The translations under genes were made by a program, and so were the position numbers. DNA of 64,000 bases, taken from contig JAZKFZ010000005.1 in the NCBI GenBank assembly GCA_040386155.1, positions 1 through 64,000 of the forward strand, given 5' to 3'. Numbering within the stretch: the stretch's first letter is position 1; each line of letters opens with the position of its first letter. The notes beneath the pieces are model-generated. The model did not search any database. It was not told the DNA's origin and saw nothing but the letters and a program-made list of their open reading frames with translations. Source of the stretch: M0103 sp040386155. GTDB taxonomy: Bacteria; Bacteroidota; Bacteroidia; Flavobacteriales_D; Crocinitomicaceae. This document shows positions 50,834 through 58,613 of the stretch, piece by piece.

Positions 50834-52942
50834 ATGAAAAAATTACTACTTTCTTCATTAATCATTGGTGCTTCAATGGCCGTAAATGCTCAATGTTCCA
50901 CTACAAATGCAACAGGTTGTGTTTGTGAAGATGGGTCACAAACATGTTTCTTATTGCCAGATATTACTGCTTCTTGGAAAGGAATAAGTAACAATGGGTA
51001 CACAGAGTATGCTCAAACTGGCGAGGGTACTAATTATACAGGGCAAGGTCCAGATAATGGTCGTTTGCGAGTTTCTGGTTCAACACCAAACATCGGACAT
51101 GGTTCTTTTACAGTTCGTGGAGTAGATAACAACGGTAAGCGTGCATTTATCTGTGGTTCCGATACTATTTACAATGTTGCTGGTACTGGCGCATACACTT
51201 GTCCAAATGGAGATCCAAACCCACATCAAATGGTTATTCAACGTGTATATCATAAGAATAGTAACACGATGACATATACTGACACATGGACGGGGAGTAT
51301 GACCTACCACCCTTCCCACGGTCACAATCACGTTGACAATTGGGCAGTAATGACGCTTCGTATTGAAACAGCAGACCCTAACCCACTGAATTGGCCCATT
51401 GTTGGTCAAGGTGCAAAAATTGGTTTTTGTTTAATGGATTATGGACAATGTGGAAACACTGGAACTACATACGACGGACATTGTCGTGACAACAACACAG
51501 TATATTTAGGTGGGAATGTCATGTACAATGCAGATTTTCCAAACTGGAACTTAGGTGGTGGAAATTACAACTGTTCTGTTACAGAGCAAGGAATCTCTTC
51601 TGGTTGGACAGATGTATACGGAAAACACTTAGATGGTATGTGGATTAATATTCCAAACAATACTTGTAATGGTGACTATTACATTGTATTGGAAATTGAT
51701 ACAGACAATGCTTTCCAGGAAGAAGATGAAACGAACAATTACACTGCTGTGCCTGTAACTTTAACAAAACAATTACCATCAGGGACTGCTCAAGCGCCTT
51801 TAATTTGGGCAGAAGGTTCAAATGTTAGCTGTAGTGGTTCTGCTGTTGAACTTACAGCAACTGGCGGATCATCTTATTTATGGTCAAATGGAGCTACAAC
51901 ACAAACGATTTCTGTTACACAACCAGGATCTTATACATGTGAAGTAGTTAATTACTGTGGTACAAACACATCTGCTCCTTACATCGTTGAATCTGCAAAC
52001 GTCAATGCTCCTTCAGTTGAAGGTGATACTGTTTGTGTGCAAGGCCAAATGACACTAACAGCGAACTCAACAGGAACATTAAAATGGTATGATGACCAAG
52101 GTAACTTTTTACAAGTAGGTCCTTCTTTAACTACACCCGTTTTAAATACAACAACAACCTATTACGTTAAAAATGAAGATAACTACACAGCAACGTATTT
52201 TTCAGAACCACATGACATCGGAACTGGTGGTGGTGGATCGTATGTTAGCTCTGAGCAATATGTTTTGTTTGATGCAACTACAGACATCACTGTAAAATCT
52301 GCAAAGATTGAGGCACAAGCTGCTGGAACAATCACTGTACAAGTCGTAGACGGTGGATTAAACGTAATGCACACTCAAAACTTTACTGTGCCCGCTGGAG
52401 AATCTCGTATTGATTTTACAGGGTTCACAGTGCCAACTGGTTACAACTTTAGATTACAAGGCACTTCGATTAGTGCAGGAACAGGGTTGTGGAGAAATAA
52501 CAATGCTGCAAGTTACCCATACGAAATTGATAACGTAATGAAGATTACGGGATCTTCGGCTGGAGCAAATTACTACTACTATTTCTACGATATTGAAGTA
52601 GAAGCAAGCAATGGTATTTGTGAAAGTGATTTAGTACCTGTTGTTGCATTTGTTGATCAATGTTTAGGACTTGGAGAAGATGTGGTCTTCAAAAATTCAA
52701 TTAAAATTGCGCCAAATCCAAACAACGGACAATTCAATGTTTCTTTCTTAGTGCAAGAAGCTACCAACGTTACTTTTGAACTGGTAAACATGGTTGGTTC
52801 TAAAGTTTACTCTAAAACAATCGAACAAGTTGCTGGCGCTATTGATCAAACTATTAATGTAGATAACATCGCGAAAGGTGTTTATTTGCTTAACGTTGTT
52901 TACAATGGAAAACCATACGCTCACAAAATTGTAATCGAATAA
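50834..52942 (+). CDS. Secreted lysyl oxidase-like protein with T9SS sorting domain
   Basis: This 702-residue protein has a signal peptide (1-20, ending NAQ) and a lysyl oxidase-like domain (about 40-310). It keeps the copper triad His162, His164, His166 in PSHGHNHVDNW, and Lys195 in GAKIGFCLMD and Tyr262 in GWTDVYGKHLDGMWINI, which align with the Lys and Tyr that form the quinone cofactor of animal lysyl oxidase. EIDTDNAFQEEDETNNY also fits the family. Ig-like regions follow (about 318-390 and 390-440), then a beta-sandwich-like region (about 440-600), and a type A sorting domain (IAPNPNNGQFNVSF, GVYLLNVVYNG). It would be exported by the type IX system and could oxidise amine groups or crosslink surface proteins. 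The terminator lies inside the next gene. Confidence 0.87.
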   Translation: MKKLLLSSLIIGASMAVNAQCSTTNATGCVCEDGSQTCFLLPDITASWKGISNNGYTEYAQTGEGTNYTGQGPDNGRLRVSGSTPNIGHGSFTVRGVDNNGKRAFICGSDTIYNVAGTGAYTCPNGDPNPHQMVIQRVYHKNSNTMTYTDTWTGSMTYHPSHGHNHVDNWAVMTLRIETADPNPLNWPIVGQGAKIGFCLMDYGQCGNTGTTYDGHCRDNNTVYLGGNVMYNADFPNWNLGGGNYNCSVTEQGISSGWTDVYGKHLDGMWINIPNNTCNGDYYIVLEIDTDNAFQEEDETNNYTAVPVTLTKQLPSGTAQAPLIWAEGSNVSCSGSAVELTATGGSSYLWSNGATTQTISVTQPGSYTCEVVNYCGTNTSAPYIVESANVNAPSVEGDTVCVQGQMTLTANSTGTLKWYDDQGNFLQVGPSLTTPVLNTTTTYYVKNEDNYTATYFSEPHDIGTGGGGSYVSSEQYVLFDATTDITVKSAKIEAQAAGTITVQVVDGGLNVMHTQNFTVPAGESRIDFTGFTVPTGYNFRLQGTSISAGTGLWRNNNAASYPYEIDNVMKITGSSAGANYYYYFYDIEVEASNGICESDLVPVVAFVDQCLGLGEDVVFKNSIKIAPNPNNGQFNVSFLVQEATNVTFELVNMVGSKVYSKTIEQVAGAIDQTINVDNIAKGVYLLNVVYNGKPYAHKIVIE

Positions 52943-52944
52943 CA

Positions 52945-54183
52945 ATGAATCTCATATTCAAAAATATACTTCCGTTGATTTTCAGCGGAAGTTTTTTTTT
53001 CTCAACGAATGCGCAATTCGAACTAGAGATCTTCAATACAGATAACTCTGGCATCTCTGATAATACGGTACGCTGCATTGAAAAAGGATACCTCTACAAT
53101 ATTTGGATTGGAACAGACAATGGACTCAATTGGTATGATGGGCTAGCATGGACGGTCTTTAACACGGCCAACTCTTCGATACCTTCGAATGAAATTAGAG
53201 CGCTTGAATGGTCGAAGCAAAATTGTCTTTGGCTAGGAACCACAGATGCAGGTGTCGCTATCTTCAACGGCTATGATTGGGTGAACTACAATACATCCAA
53301 TAGTCCTTTGCCTAGCAATTTCATTCGCTGTATCAAAGAAGATAAACAAGGTGCCATTTGGATTGGTACTGTGGAAGGACTGGTTCGTTTCTACCAAAAC
53401 ACTTGGACTGTTTGGACAATTGCGTCAGACGGTTTGAATTCAAATAATATAACGTGCATCAACGTAGATAGCGACAACCGAAAATACATCGGATCAATTA
53501 ACGGAGGACTTATTTTCTACGAAAACAATAATACGTTTACAAAATATACAATACTCCAAGGTGGAATCCCGGATAATTCGTCCTTGCAAATTGTAATCGA
53601 CAACGAAGACTTACCTTGGTTTGCAAGTCCATCTGGTGGTTTGTATCACGACAATGGTGCTCAAAACTGGGAAATCTTTAATGAGGCAAATTCAGATATC
53701 ATTAGCAATGGATTAACCAGCTTGCAGATGGATGAAACGCAGACATTCTACATGGGAACATTTGAACATGGAATTATTCATTTTGTACCGCCAAATAGTT
53801 GGGAAGTAATTGATACTGCAAATTCAATTTTACCTGAAAATCACATTCTTTCATTGATGATCGATGGAGAACAAACAATATGGGCGGGATCTGCTTCAAT
53901 GGGGTTAATTCGAATTAGAAATTTAGTCATGTCCAATGAAACCATTGTCAATGAGCAATCGATTTATCCCAATCCGTTCGAGAGTGAGCTTACTATTCAA
54001 CAAAATAATTTAACATCAATTCAAATCCTTGACGTGGCGGGTAAAATAGTATTCGCTACAACAAACAGCGAAATTGAAATGTCAACTTATTCCATCGATA
54101 CTCATTCATTGCAGTCAGGAGTGTATTTTCTCACAACAGTAGCAGAGGGAATATCGAGCACTAAAAAGATCATCAAAAAGTGA
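52945..54183 (+). CDS. Secreted two-component-regulator-type propeller with T9SS domain
   Basis: The 412-residue product has a signal peptide (1-24, ending TNAQ), about seven propeller blades of the Reg_prop kind and a type A sorting domain (about 335-412; SIYPNPFESELTI, GVYFLTTVAEG). Blade examples are NIWIGTDNGLNWYDG, CLWLGTTDAGVAIFNG and AIWIGTVEGLVRFYQ. In hybrid two-component sensors such propellers sense extracellular ligands; here it is a free secreted protein. It starts two bases after the lysyl oxidase-like gene, so the two look like an operon, but an intrinsic terminator lies within its first codons. Confidence 0.83.
   Translation: MNLIFKNILPLIFSGSFFFSTNAQFELEIFNTDNSGISDNTVRCIEKGYLYNIWIGTDNGLNWYDGLAWTVFNTANSSIPSNEIRALEWSKQNCLWLGTTDAGVAIFNGYDWVNYNTSNSPLPSNFIRCIKEDKQGAIWIGTVEGLVRFYQNTWTVWTIASDGLNSNNITCINVDSDNRKYIGSINGGLIFYENNNTFTKYTILQGGIPDNSSLQIVIDNEDLPWFASPSGGLYHDNGAQNWEIFNEANSDIISNGLTSLQMDETQTFYMGTFEHGIIHFVPPNSWEVIDTANSILPENHILSLMIDGEQTIWAGSASMGLIRIRNLVMSNETIVNEQSIYPNPFESELTIQQNNLTSIQILDVAGKIVFATTNSEIEMSTYSIDTHSLQSGVYFLTTVAEGISSTKKIIKK
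52968..53000 (+). terminator. Intrinsic terminator inside signal-peptide codons
   Basis: ACTTCCGTTGA (52968-52978) pairs with TCAGCGGAAGT (52982-52992), with one G-U pair and a three-base loop, and nine T follow (52992-53000). It lies in codons 8-19 of the propeller gene, and the T run encodes the FFF of the signal peptide. It should end most transcripts from the lysyl oxidase-like gene upstream. Confidence 0.8.
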
Positions 54184-54689
54184 TTCAATTCAAATCTGAG
54201 ATAATACTGTATCATCAACTAAAAATGAACGTTATTGTCATTCCAGCTGACGTTTTAACTCAGTTAAATGACGGAAACGAAAAAGGCAAATTCAATAAAA
54301 GAGTTATCATTAAGGTAAATCAACAAGTGGAATGGCAAGGTGGCATTGTTGCACTGAGTGATGGTGACGGCTACATCACAATTTCGAAAGAACGGATGAA
54401 AAAGTTGCACCTGGAAACAGGCGATGAAGTTGAACTCCAATTAAGGACCGATAATTCAGAATTTGGACATGAATTTCCAGCAGAATTGAGTGAACTATTT
54501 TTACAAGAACCAACTATTGAACAACGATTTAGAGCAATGTCGCTTGGAAAACAACGAACACTTATTTACTACATCAATCAGCCTAAATCATCAGAAAAAA
54601 GAGCTGAGCGCGCTATTCTTTATATGAACAATTTAATGCAATTGGCTGTTGGAAAAGAAAGCTTTAAGGAGATTTTCAAAAAGAACTAA
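54180..54689 (+). CDS. DUF1905/YdeI-domain protein
   Basis: This 169-residue protein starts at a GTG that overlaps the preceding stop by four bases. It has an N-terminal DUF1905-like barrel (about 1-100; NVIVIPADVLTQLN, GYITISKERMKKLHLETGDEV) and a C-terminal YdeI/OmpD-associated helical domain (about 105-165; FRAMSLGKQRTLIYYINQPKSSEKRAERA). YdeI-like proteins are linked to stress and bacteriocin resistance in other bacteria. The function here is unknown and the link to the upstream propeller gene may be only positional. Confidence 0.82.
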   Translation: MIQFKSEIILYHQLKMNVIVIPADVLTQLNDGNEKGKFNKRVIIKVNQQVEWQGGIVALSDGDGYITISKERMKKLHLETGDEVELQLRTDNSEFGHEFPAELSELFLQEPTIEQRFRAMSLGKQRTLIYYINQPKSSEKRAERAILYMNNLMQLAVGKESFKEIFKKN

Positions 54690-54772
54690 GCATTCTCAAT
54701 GTGAGAATACTACCTACTTCCACAAACTCATTAAAAAAAACACAAAAAGAAGTTTTCTTTACCGATAAGAAG

Positions 54773-55135
54773 CTAAGGGCGCATAGTTGCGTCGTTTCCT
54801 TTTTGACCTTCTATTTTTTTCAATTTCTTTTTAACTTGAAATGTCCACATATCAAAATACATGATAAAATCGCTTATCAAACTGTAAAAAGGATATTGGA
54901 ACGTTGCGGGTTTGTTCTTCTCTACAAAAAAATGTCCAGCCCAAGCAAAACCATAGCCTGCCACTGGTAAAAACCACATGAGAACATACTGTTGAGTATA
55001 AATTGCCCACCCAATAATCACAAATAACAAAGAGGTTCCAGTAAAATGCAAGGCACGGTTCAAGAGGCTTGAATGTTCAGTAAGATAAAATGGATAAAAT
55101 TCTTGTAAGGATTGAAATCTTTTTTCTGCTTTCAT
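54773..55135 (-). CDS. Mpo1-like (DUF962) membrane protein
   Basis: The 120-residue protein has the DUF962 signatures EFYPFYLTEHSSLLNRALHF and GYGFAWAGHFFVEKNKPATF with two or three membrane segments between them. The family includes yeast Mpo1, an iron-dependent dioxygenase of the ER that shortens 2-hydroxy fatty acids by alpha-oxidation. His21, His30 and His68 are candidate iron ligands. The bacterial role is presumably in hydroxy fatty acid metabolism, which would suit Bacteroidota lipids, but this is inference. Confidence 0.85.
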   Translation of the reverse strand: MKAEKRFQSLQEFYPFYLTEHSSLLNRALHFTGTSLLFVIIGWAIYTQQYVLMWFLPVAGYGFAWAGHFFVEKNKPATFQYPFYSLISDFIMYFDMWTFQVKKKLKKIEGQKGNDATMRP

Positions 55136-55230
55136 ACGTGTAGTCTTGAGAAGAGTAAATATACTAAAAAATCAATAGTAAGTGCCGCTCGATTAATCCC
55201 TGTTTTCCGCTCAAATTAACACATAAAAAC

Positions 55231-55238
55231 TATCTTTG
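55231..55238 (+). promoter_or_regulatory. -7 box of the cysteine desulfurase gene
   Basis: TATCTTTG matches TAnnTTTG, 14 bases before the ATG at 55253. No -33 TTG lies at the usual distance. Confidence 0.5.
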
Positions 55239-55252
55239 TAAAAATTTTCTTT

Positions 55253-56386
55253 ATGCGTGTTTATTTAGATAATGCTGCCACTACTCCTGTTGCTCCTGAA
55301 GTTGCAGAAGTGATGATTTCAGTGCTCACTGAGGAGTTTGGCAATCCATCTTCTTCCCATTTTTATGGTCGAAAAAGTAAAGCACTCATTGAAACAGCTC
55401 GAAGAACCGTAGCTAAACATCTCAATTGCCAACCCTCGGAGATAATTTTCACCTCTGGAGGCACTGAAGCCGACAATATGGCCATCGATACGGCCGTTCA
55501 AAATTTAGGTATTCAACGAATCATCACTAGCGCAATTGAACATCATGCTGTTGGACATACTGCTGATGCTCTTCAAAAATCAATTGAAGTTAGTTTTGTT
55601 AAACTCGACGAAAAAGGCAATGTTGATTTAAGCGATTTAGAAAATTTACTAAAATATGATAAAAAAACACTCGTGTCGCTCATGCACGCTAACAATGAAA
55701 TAAGTACACTACTCCCCATTTTGGAAGTGAGTACTTTGTGTAGAAAATACAATGCGTATTTTCATTCGGACACCGTACAAACAATGGGACATTATGCTTT
55801 TGATTTACAGCAGTGGGATGTTGACTTTATCACCTGTGCAGCGCATAAATTTCATGGACCAAAAGGAGTTGGATTCCTTTTCGTTAACAAAAATATCAAA
55901 GCTCATTCGCTCATTCATGGGGGTGCGCAAGAACGTGGATTTCGTGGTGGAACTGAGAATGTTCATGGCATCGTTGGTTTAGCAAAGGCAATGGATTTAG
56001 CTTATCATGATTGTTCTGAACATCAACTACATGTGCAAGGATTGAAAACCTACATGATGGAGCAATTGCAAAGTATTTTCCCGGAGGTTACCTTTCATGG
56101 TGAAACAAATCCCGCTAAATCGCTGTACACCGTTTTAAATGTTTGTCTTCCAAAAACTGAAAAAGCAGCCATGTTATTATTCACGTTGGATTTGAAAGGA
56201 GTAGCAGTATCTGGCGGAAGCGCTTGTTCTTCTGGAGCAACAAAAGGTTCACATGTGTTGGAAGGAATTGGTGCAGACATGACACGACCAAATGTTCGTT
56301 TTTCTTTCTCAAGATACACAACTAAGGAAGAAATAGATTACGCTTTAGAACAATTAAAAATCGCGTTCGACCTCACCCTCGCCTAG
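55253..56386 (+). CDS. Cysteine desulfurase, IscS/NifS-like
   Basis: This 377-residue PLP enzyme removes sulfur from cysteine for Fe-S clusters or tRNA thiolation. The markers are YLDNAATTPVAPEV at the N-terminus, TSGGTEADNMAI, the PLP Lys in ITCAAHKFHGPKG and the catalytic Cys in SGGSACSSGATKGSH. It is an IscS/NifS class I enzyme (long Cys loop). No iscU or suf genes are adjacent, so the sulfur acceptor is not indicated. The next gene begins four bases downstream. Confidence 0.94.
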   Translation: MRVYLDNAATTPVAPEVAEVMISVLTEEFGNPSSSHFYGRKSKALIETARRTVAKHLNCQPSEIIFTSGGTEADNMAIDTAVQNLGIQRIITSAIEHHAVGHTADALQKSIEVSFVKLDEKGNVDLSDLENLLKYDKKTLVSLMHANNEISTLLPILEVSTLCRKYNAYFHSDTVQTMGHYAFDLQQWDVDFITCAAHKFHGPKGVGFLFVNKNIKAHSLIHGGAQERGFRGGTENVHGIVGLAKAMDLAYHDCSEHQLHVQGLKTYMMEQLQSIFPEVTFHGETNPAKSLYTVLNVCLPKTEKAAMLLFTLDLKGVAVSGGSACSSGATKGSHVLEGIGADMTRPNVRFSFSRYTTKEEIDYALEQLKIAFDLTLA

Positions 56387-56390
56387 TATT

Positions 56391-57515
56391 TTGCAGCATC
56401 AACGCACCATATTACTACTTAGTTCCTGGTATCCCACAACAGAGAAACCATTTCTAGGCAACTTTGTGCGGTATCAAGCAGAAATTCTCTCAAAAAACTA
56501 CAAAGTAATTGTGCTGCACACCATTGCAAAATCGGATGCAAAAAAAATAGATATCAATCAAACTGAAACTGAGAATTTCACAGAAATAATCGTACATTTT
56601 CCGCAAGGTAGCAATTTCGTTACGCGTAAAACTAATAGAATTCAAGCCTTCAAAAAAGGATTAGATCTTGTCCCTACTCCAGACGTGATTCATGCTCACG
56701 TTACATTGCCAGGAATTTACTTGTTTAAAATTGCTAAAGACTTCTTCAAGTGTCCACTTGTTTTGACTGAACACTCCTCCATGTATTGGGACAAAAATGC
56801 AAAGTCGATGAGTTTAAAAGATCGTTTCTTCTTACGTCTGGCTCGTCAACACGTGGATCAATTTGTGGCGGTATCTGATTTTTTACAAAAAGATTTAATT
56901 CGTTTTTTTTCTGCGGAAAAAATTGTTGTGGTTGGAAATCCTGTTAATACTGACCTATTTCTTCCAGGAAAGGAACGGAAAAAGGAATTTACGAACTTTT
57001 TACATGTTTCAACACTTGATAAAAACACGAAAAACATAGACGGAATTTTAGATGCTGTAGCACTAATGTTGCAAAAAGGCTACGAGGAAATACAGCTTAA
57101 AATTATTAGTGACGAGCCCCTGGAAGACGTGAGAGAAAAAGTAGCTGCAAAAGGATTGAACCGTCATGTTGTTTTAGCTGGGCCTATGCAGCCTGGTGAA
57201 CTTTTACCCCATTTTCAGCAGTCAAGTGCATTTGTGCTTTTCTCCTTGTACGAAACTTTTTCGTTGGTGGTTGTAGAAGCCTGGGCAACAGGTTTGCCAG
57301 TGATTTCAACCAATGTTGGAGTTGCTGAAGCAATGCCTGCAAATGTTGGGTACAATGTAAAGAGTGATGATCCGTTGAGCTTAGCGATGGCAATGGAAAA
57401 AATTATCAATGAAAATAATTTTGACGCTCACGAGATTAGAGCCCATGCCTTAACATTCAGCAGTACAGCATTTCTAGATGCGATTGAAAAAGTGTATCAG
57501 AGAGTACTGAGTTAA
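56391..57515 (+). CDS. Glycosyltransferase family 4 protein
   Basis: The 374-residue product starts at a TTG four bases after the cysteine desulfurase gene, since no ATG precedes the conserved ILLLSSWYPTTEKPFLGNFV. The N-terminal domain has DVIHAHVTLPGIYL and the C-terminal donor domain has the GT4 EX7E segment in SLYETFSLVVVEAWATGLPVIST. It transfers a nucleotide-activated sugar to an unknown acceptor. The tight spacing suggests co-transcription with the desulfurase. Confidence 0.87.
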   Translation: MQHQRTILLLSSWYPTTEKPFLGNFVRYQAEILSKNYKVIVLHTIAKSDAKKIDINQTETENFTEIIVHFPQGSNFVTRKTNRIQAFKKGLDLVPTPDVIHAHVTLPGIYLFKIAKDFFKCPLVLTEHSSMYWDKNAKSMSLKDRFFLRLARQHVDQFVAVSDFLQKDLIRFFSAEKIVVVGNPVNTDLFLPGKERKKEFTNFLHVSTLDKNTKNIDGILDAVALMLQKGYEEIQLKIISDEPLEDVREKVAAKGLNRHVVLAGPMQPGELLPHFQQSSAFVLFSLYETFSLVVVEAWATGLPVISTNVGVAEAMPANVGYNVKSDDPLSLAMAMEKIINENNFDAHEIRAHALTFSSTAFLDAIEKVYQRVLS

Positions 57516-57518
57516 TTT

Positions 57519-57884
57519 CTATTTAGCGAAGATAAATCCAACAAACGTAGCAGATAAGCCTACAATAATGGAGCTTGCAATATAGGTGAAAGCCATTCCA
57601 TAATTTCCGTTCTGCAATAGCTGTATCGATTCGTTACTAAAAGAAGAAAAAGTAGTAAAGCCGCCTAAAACTCCAATAATCAAAAAAGATTTCCATTCTT
57701 CGCTTAGACCCAATTTCTCTGAAGATCCAAACAATACACCGATGAGTAAACAACCAATTACATTGACTAAAAAAGTTGAAAATGGAAATGAGCCAGTGTA
57801 TTTAGTGTGTACTAGCAGTCCAACGAGGTAGCGAGCGATTCCTCCTAAAAAACTTCCAAAACCTACCGCTAGAATAATTTTCAC
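57519..57884 (-). CDS. crcB: Fluoride channel CrcB (Fluc)
   Basis: The 121-residue protein has four membrane segments and the family motifs GSFLGGIARYLV, FLVNVIGCLLIG and GVLGGFTTFSSFSNE. CrcB dimers form fluoride-selective channels that protect the cytoplasm from fluoride. It is the last gene of a minus-strand cluster after bshB1, with an 11-base gap, so no fluoride riboswitch directly precedes it. Confidence 0.93.
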   Translation of the reverse strand: MKIILAVGFGSFLGGIARYLVGLLVHTKYTGSFPFSTFLVNVIGCLLIGVLFGSSEKLGLSEEWKSFLIIGVLGGFTTFSSFSNESIQLLQNGNYGMAFTYIASSIIVGLSATFVGFIFAK

Positions 57885-57895
57885 AGGCGAGACAA

Positions 57896-58612
57896 TTACA
57901 ATAAATCAAATAAATCTTCAATTCCAGGAATGCGCGCTGTGGTGAAACCTTCTGCGTAATTCACATTAATTGAACGACCATATTGCACCATTCGTCCTGT
58001 GATGTAATCCAAGTATTTTTCACCTGAAATTGGGGTTGCAGGCTCCTTGGAGGAAGCATCAAAAAATTGTGTGCTGTACGCTTTTATTGCCTCCATCTTA
58101 CGGTCATAAAATGGTGTTACATCTACCACAAAATCGGGATTTAAGTATTGTTCCTGCACGTAGTGATATATTGCTGTTGGGCGAAAGGCTTCTTGAGCAA
58201 TTCCATCAAAAGATGTTTCAATTCTTCTTAAGCCTGACAAAAAGCAAGCATCCGCTACTAATTTAGCTCCTTTTGAATGATCTGGATGACGATCTGAAAC
58301 GGCATTTGCTAACACAACTTTAGGTCTAAATCGACGGATTTGTTCAATGATCAATCGTTGATTTTCTTCATCATTTTGAAAAAATCCATCACGCATTCCA
58401 AGATTTACTCGAACATCAATACCAAGAATTTTAGCTGCTTCAGCTGCTTCAATAGCGCGAGTTTCTGCAGTCCCTCTTGTTCCAAGTTCCCCCTTAGTCA
58501 AATCAACTATACCTACTTTCTTCCCTTGAGAAATTGCTTTCATCAAAGTACCACAAGCAGACAATTCTACATCATCGGGGTGTGCTCCAAATGCTAAGAT
58601 ATCCAATTGCAT
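57896..58612 (-). CDS. bshB1: Bacillithiol biosynthesis deacetylase BshB1
   Basis: BshB1 removes the acetyl group from GlcNAc-malate, the second step of bacillithiol synthesis. The 238-residue protein has the zinc motif AHPDDVELSACGTL (residues 10-23), the NLGMRDGFF block, SDRHPDHSKGAK with the metal His, and the C-terminal QYGRSINVNYAEGF. The family name is used widely in Bacteroidota, which make bacillithiol. It lies one base after ccsBA and 11 bases before crcB, indicating an operon. Confidence 0.93.
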   Translation of the reverse strand: MQLDILAFGAHPDDVELSACGTLMKAISQGKKVGIVDLTKGELGTRGTAETRAIEAAEAAKILGIDVRVNLGMRDGFFQNDEENQRLIIEQIRRFRPKVVLANAVSDRHPDHSKGAKLVADACFLSGLRRIETSFDGIAQEAFRPTAIYHYVQEQYLNPDFVVDVTPFYDRKMEAIKAYSTQFFDASSKEPATPISGEKYLDYITGRMVQYGRSINVNYAEGFTTARIPGIEDLFDLL

Positions 58613-58613
58613 A

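Noticed and set aside
54692..54708. Hairpin ATTCTCA/TGAGAAT after the YdeI-like gene
   Set aside because: No T run follows and the stem is AT-rich, so a terminator cannot be claimed.
54701..54970. Plus-strand ORF of 89 codons
   Set aside because: It runs antisense to the well supported Mpo1-like gene and its product has no recognisable pattern.
57519..57884. Fluoride riboswitch before crcB
   Set aside because: Only 11 bases separate crcB from bshB1, so there is no room for the riboswitch.
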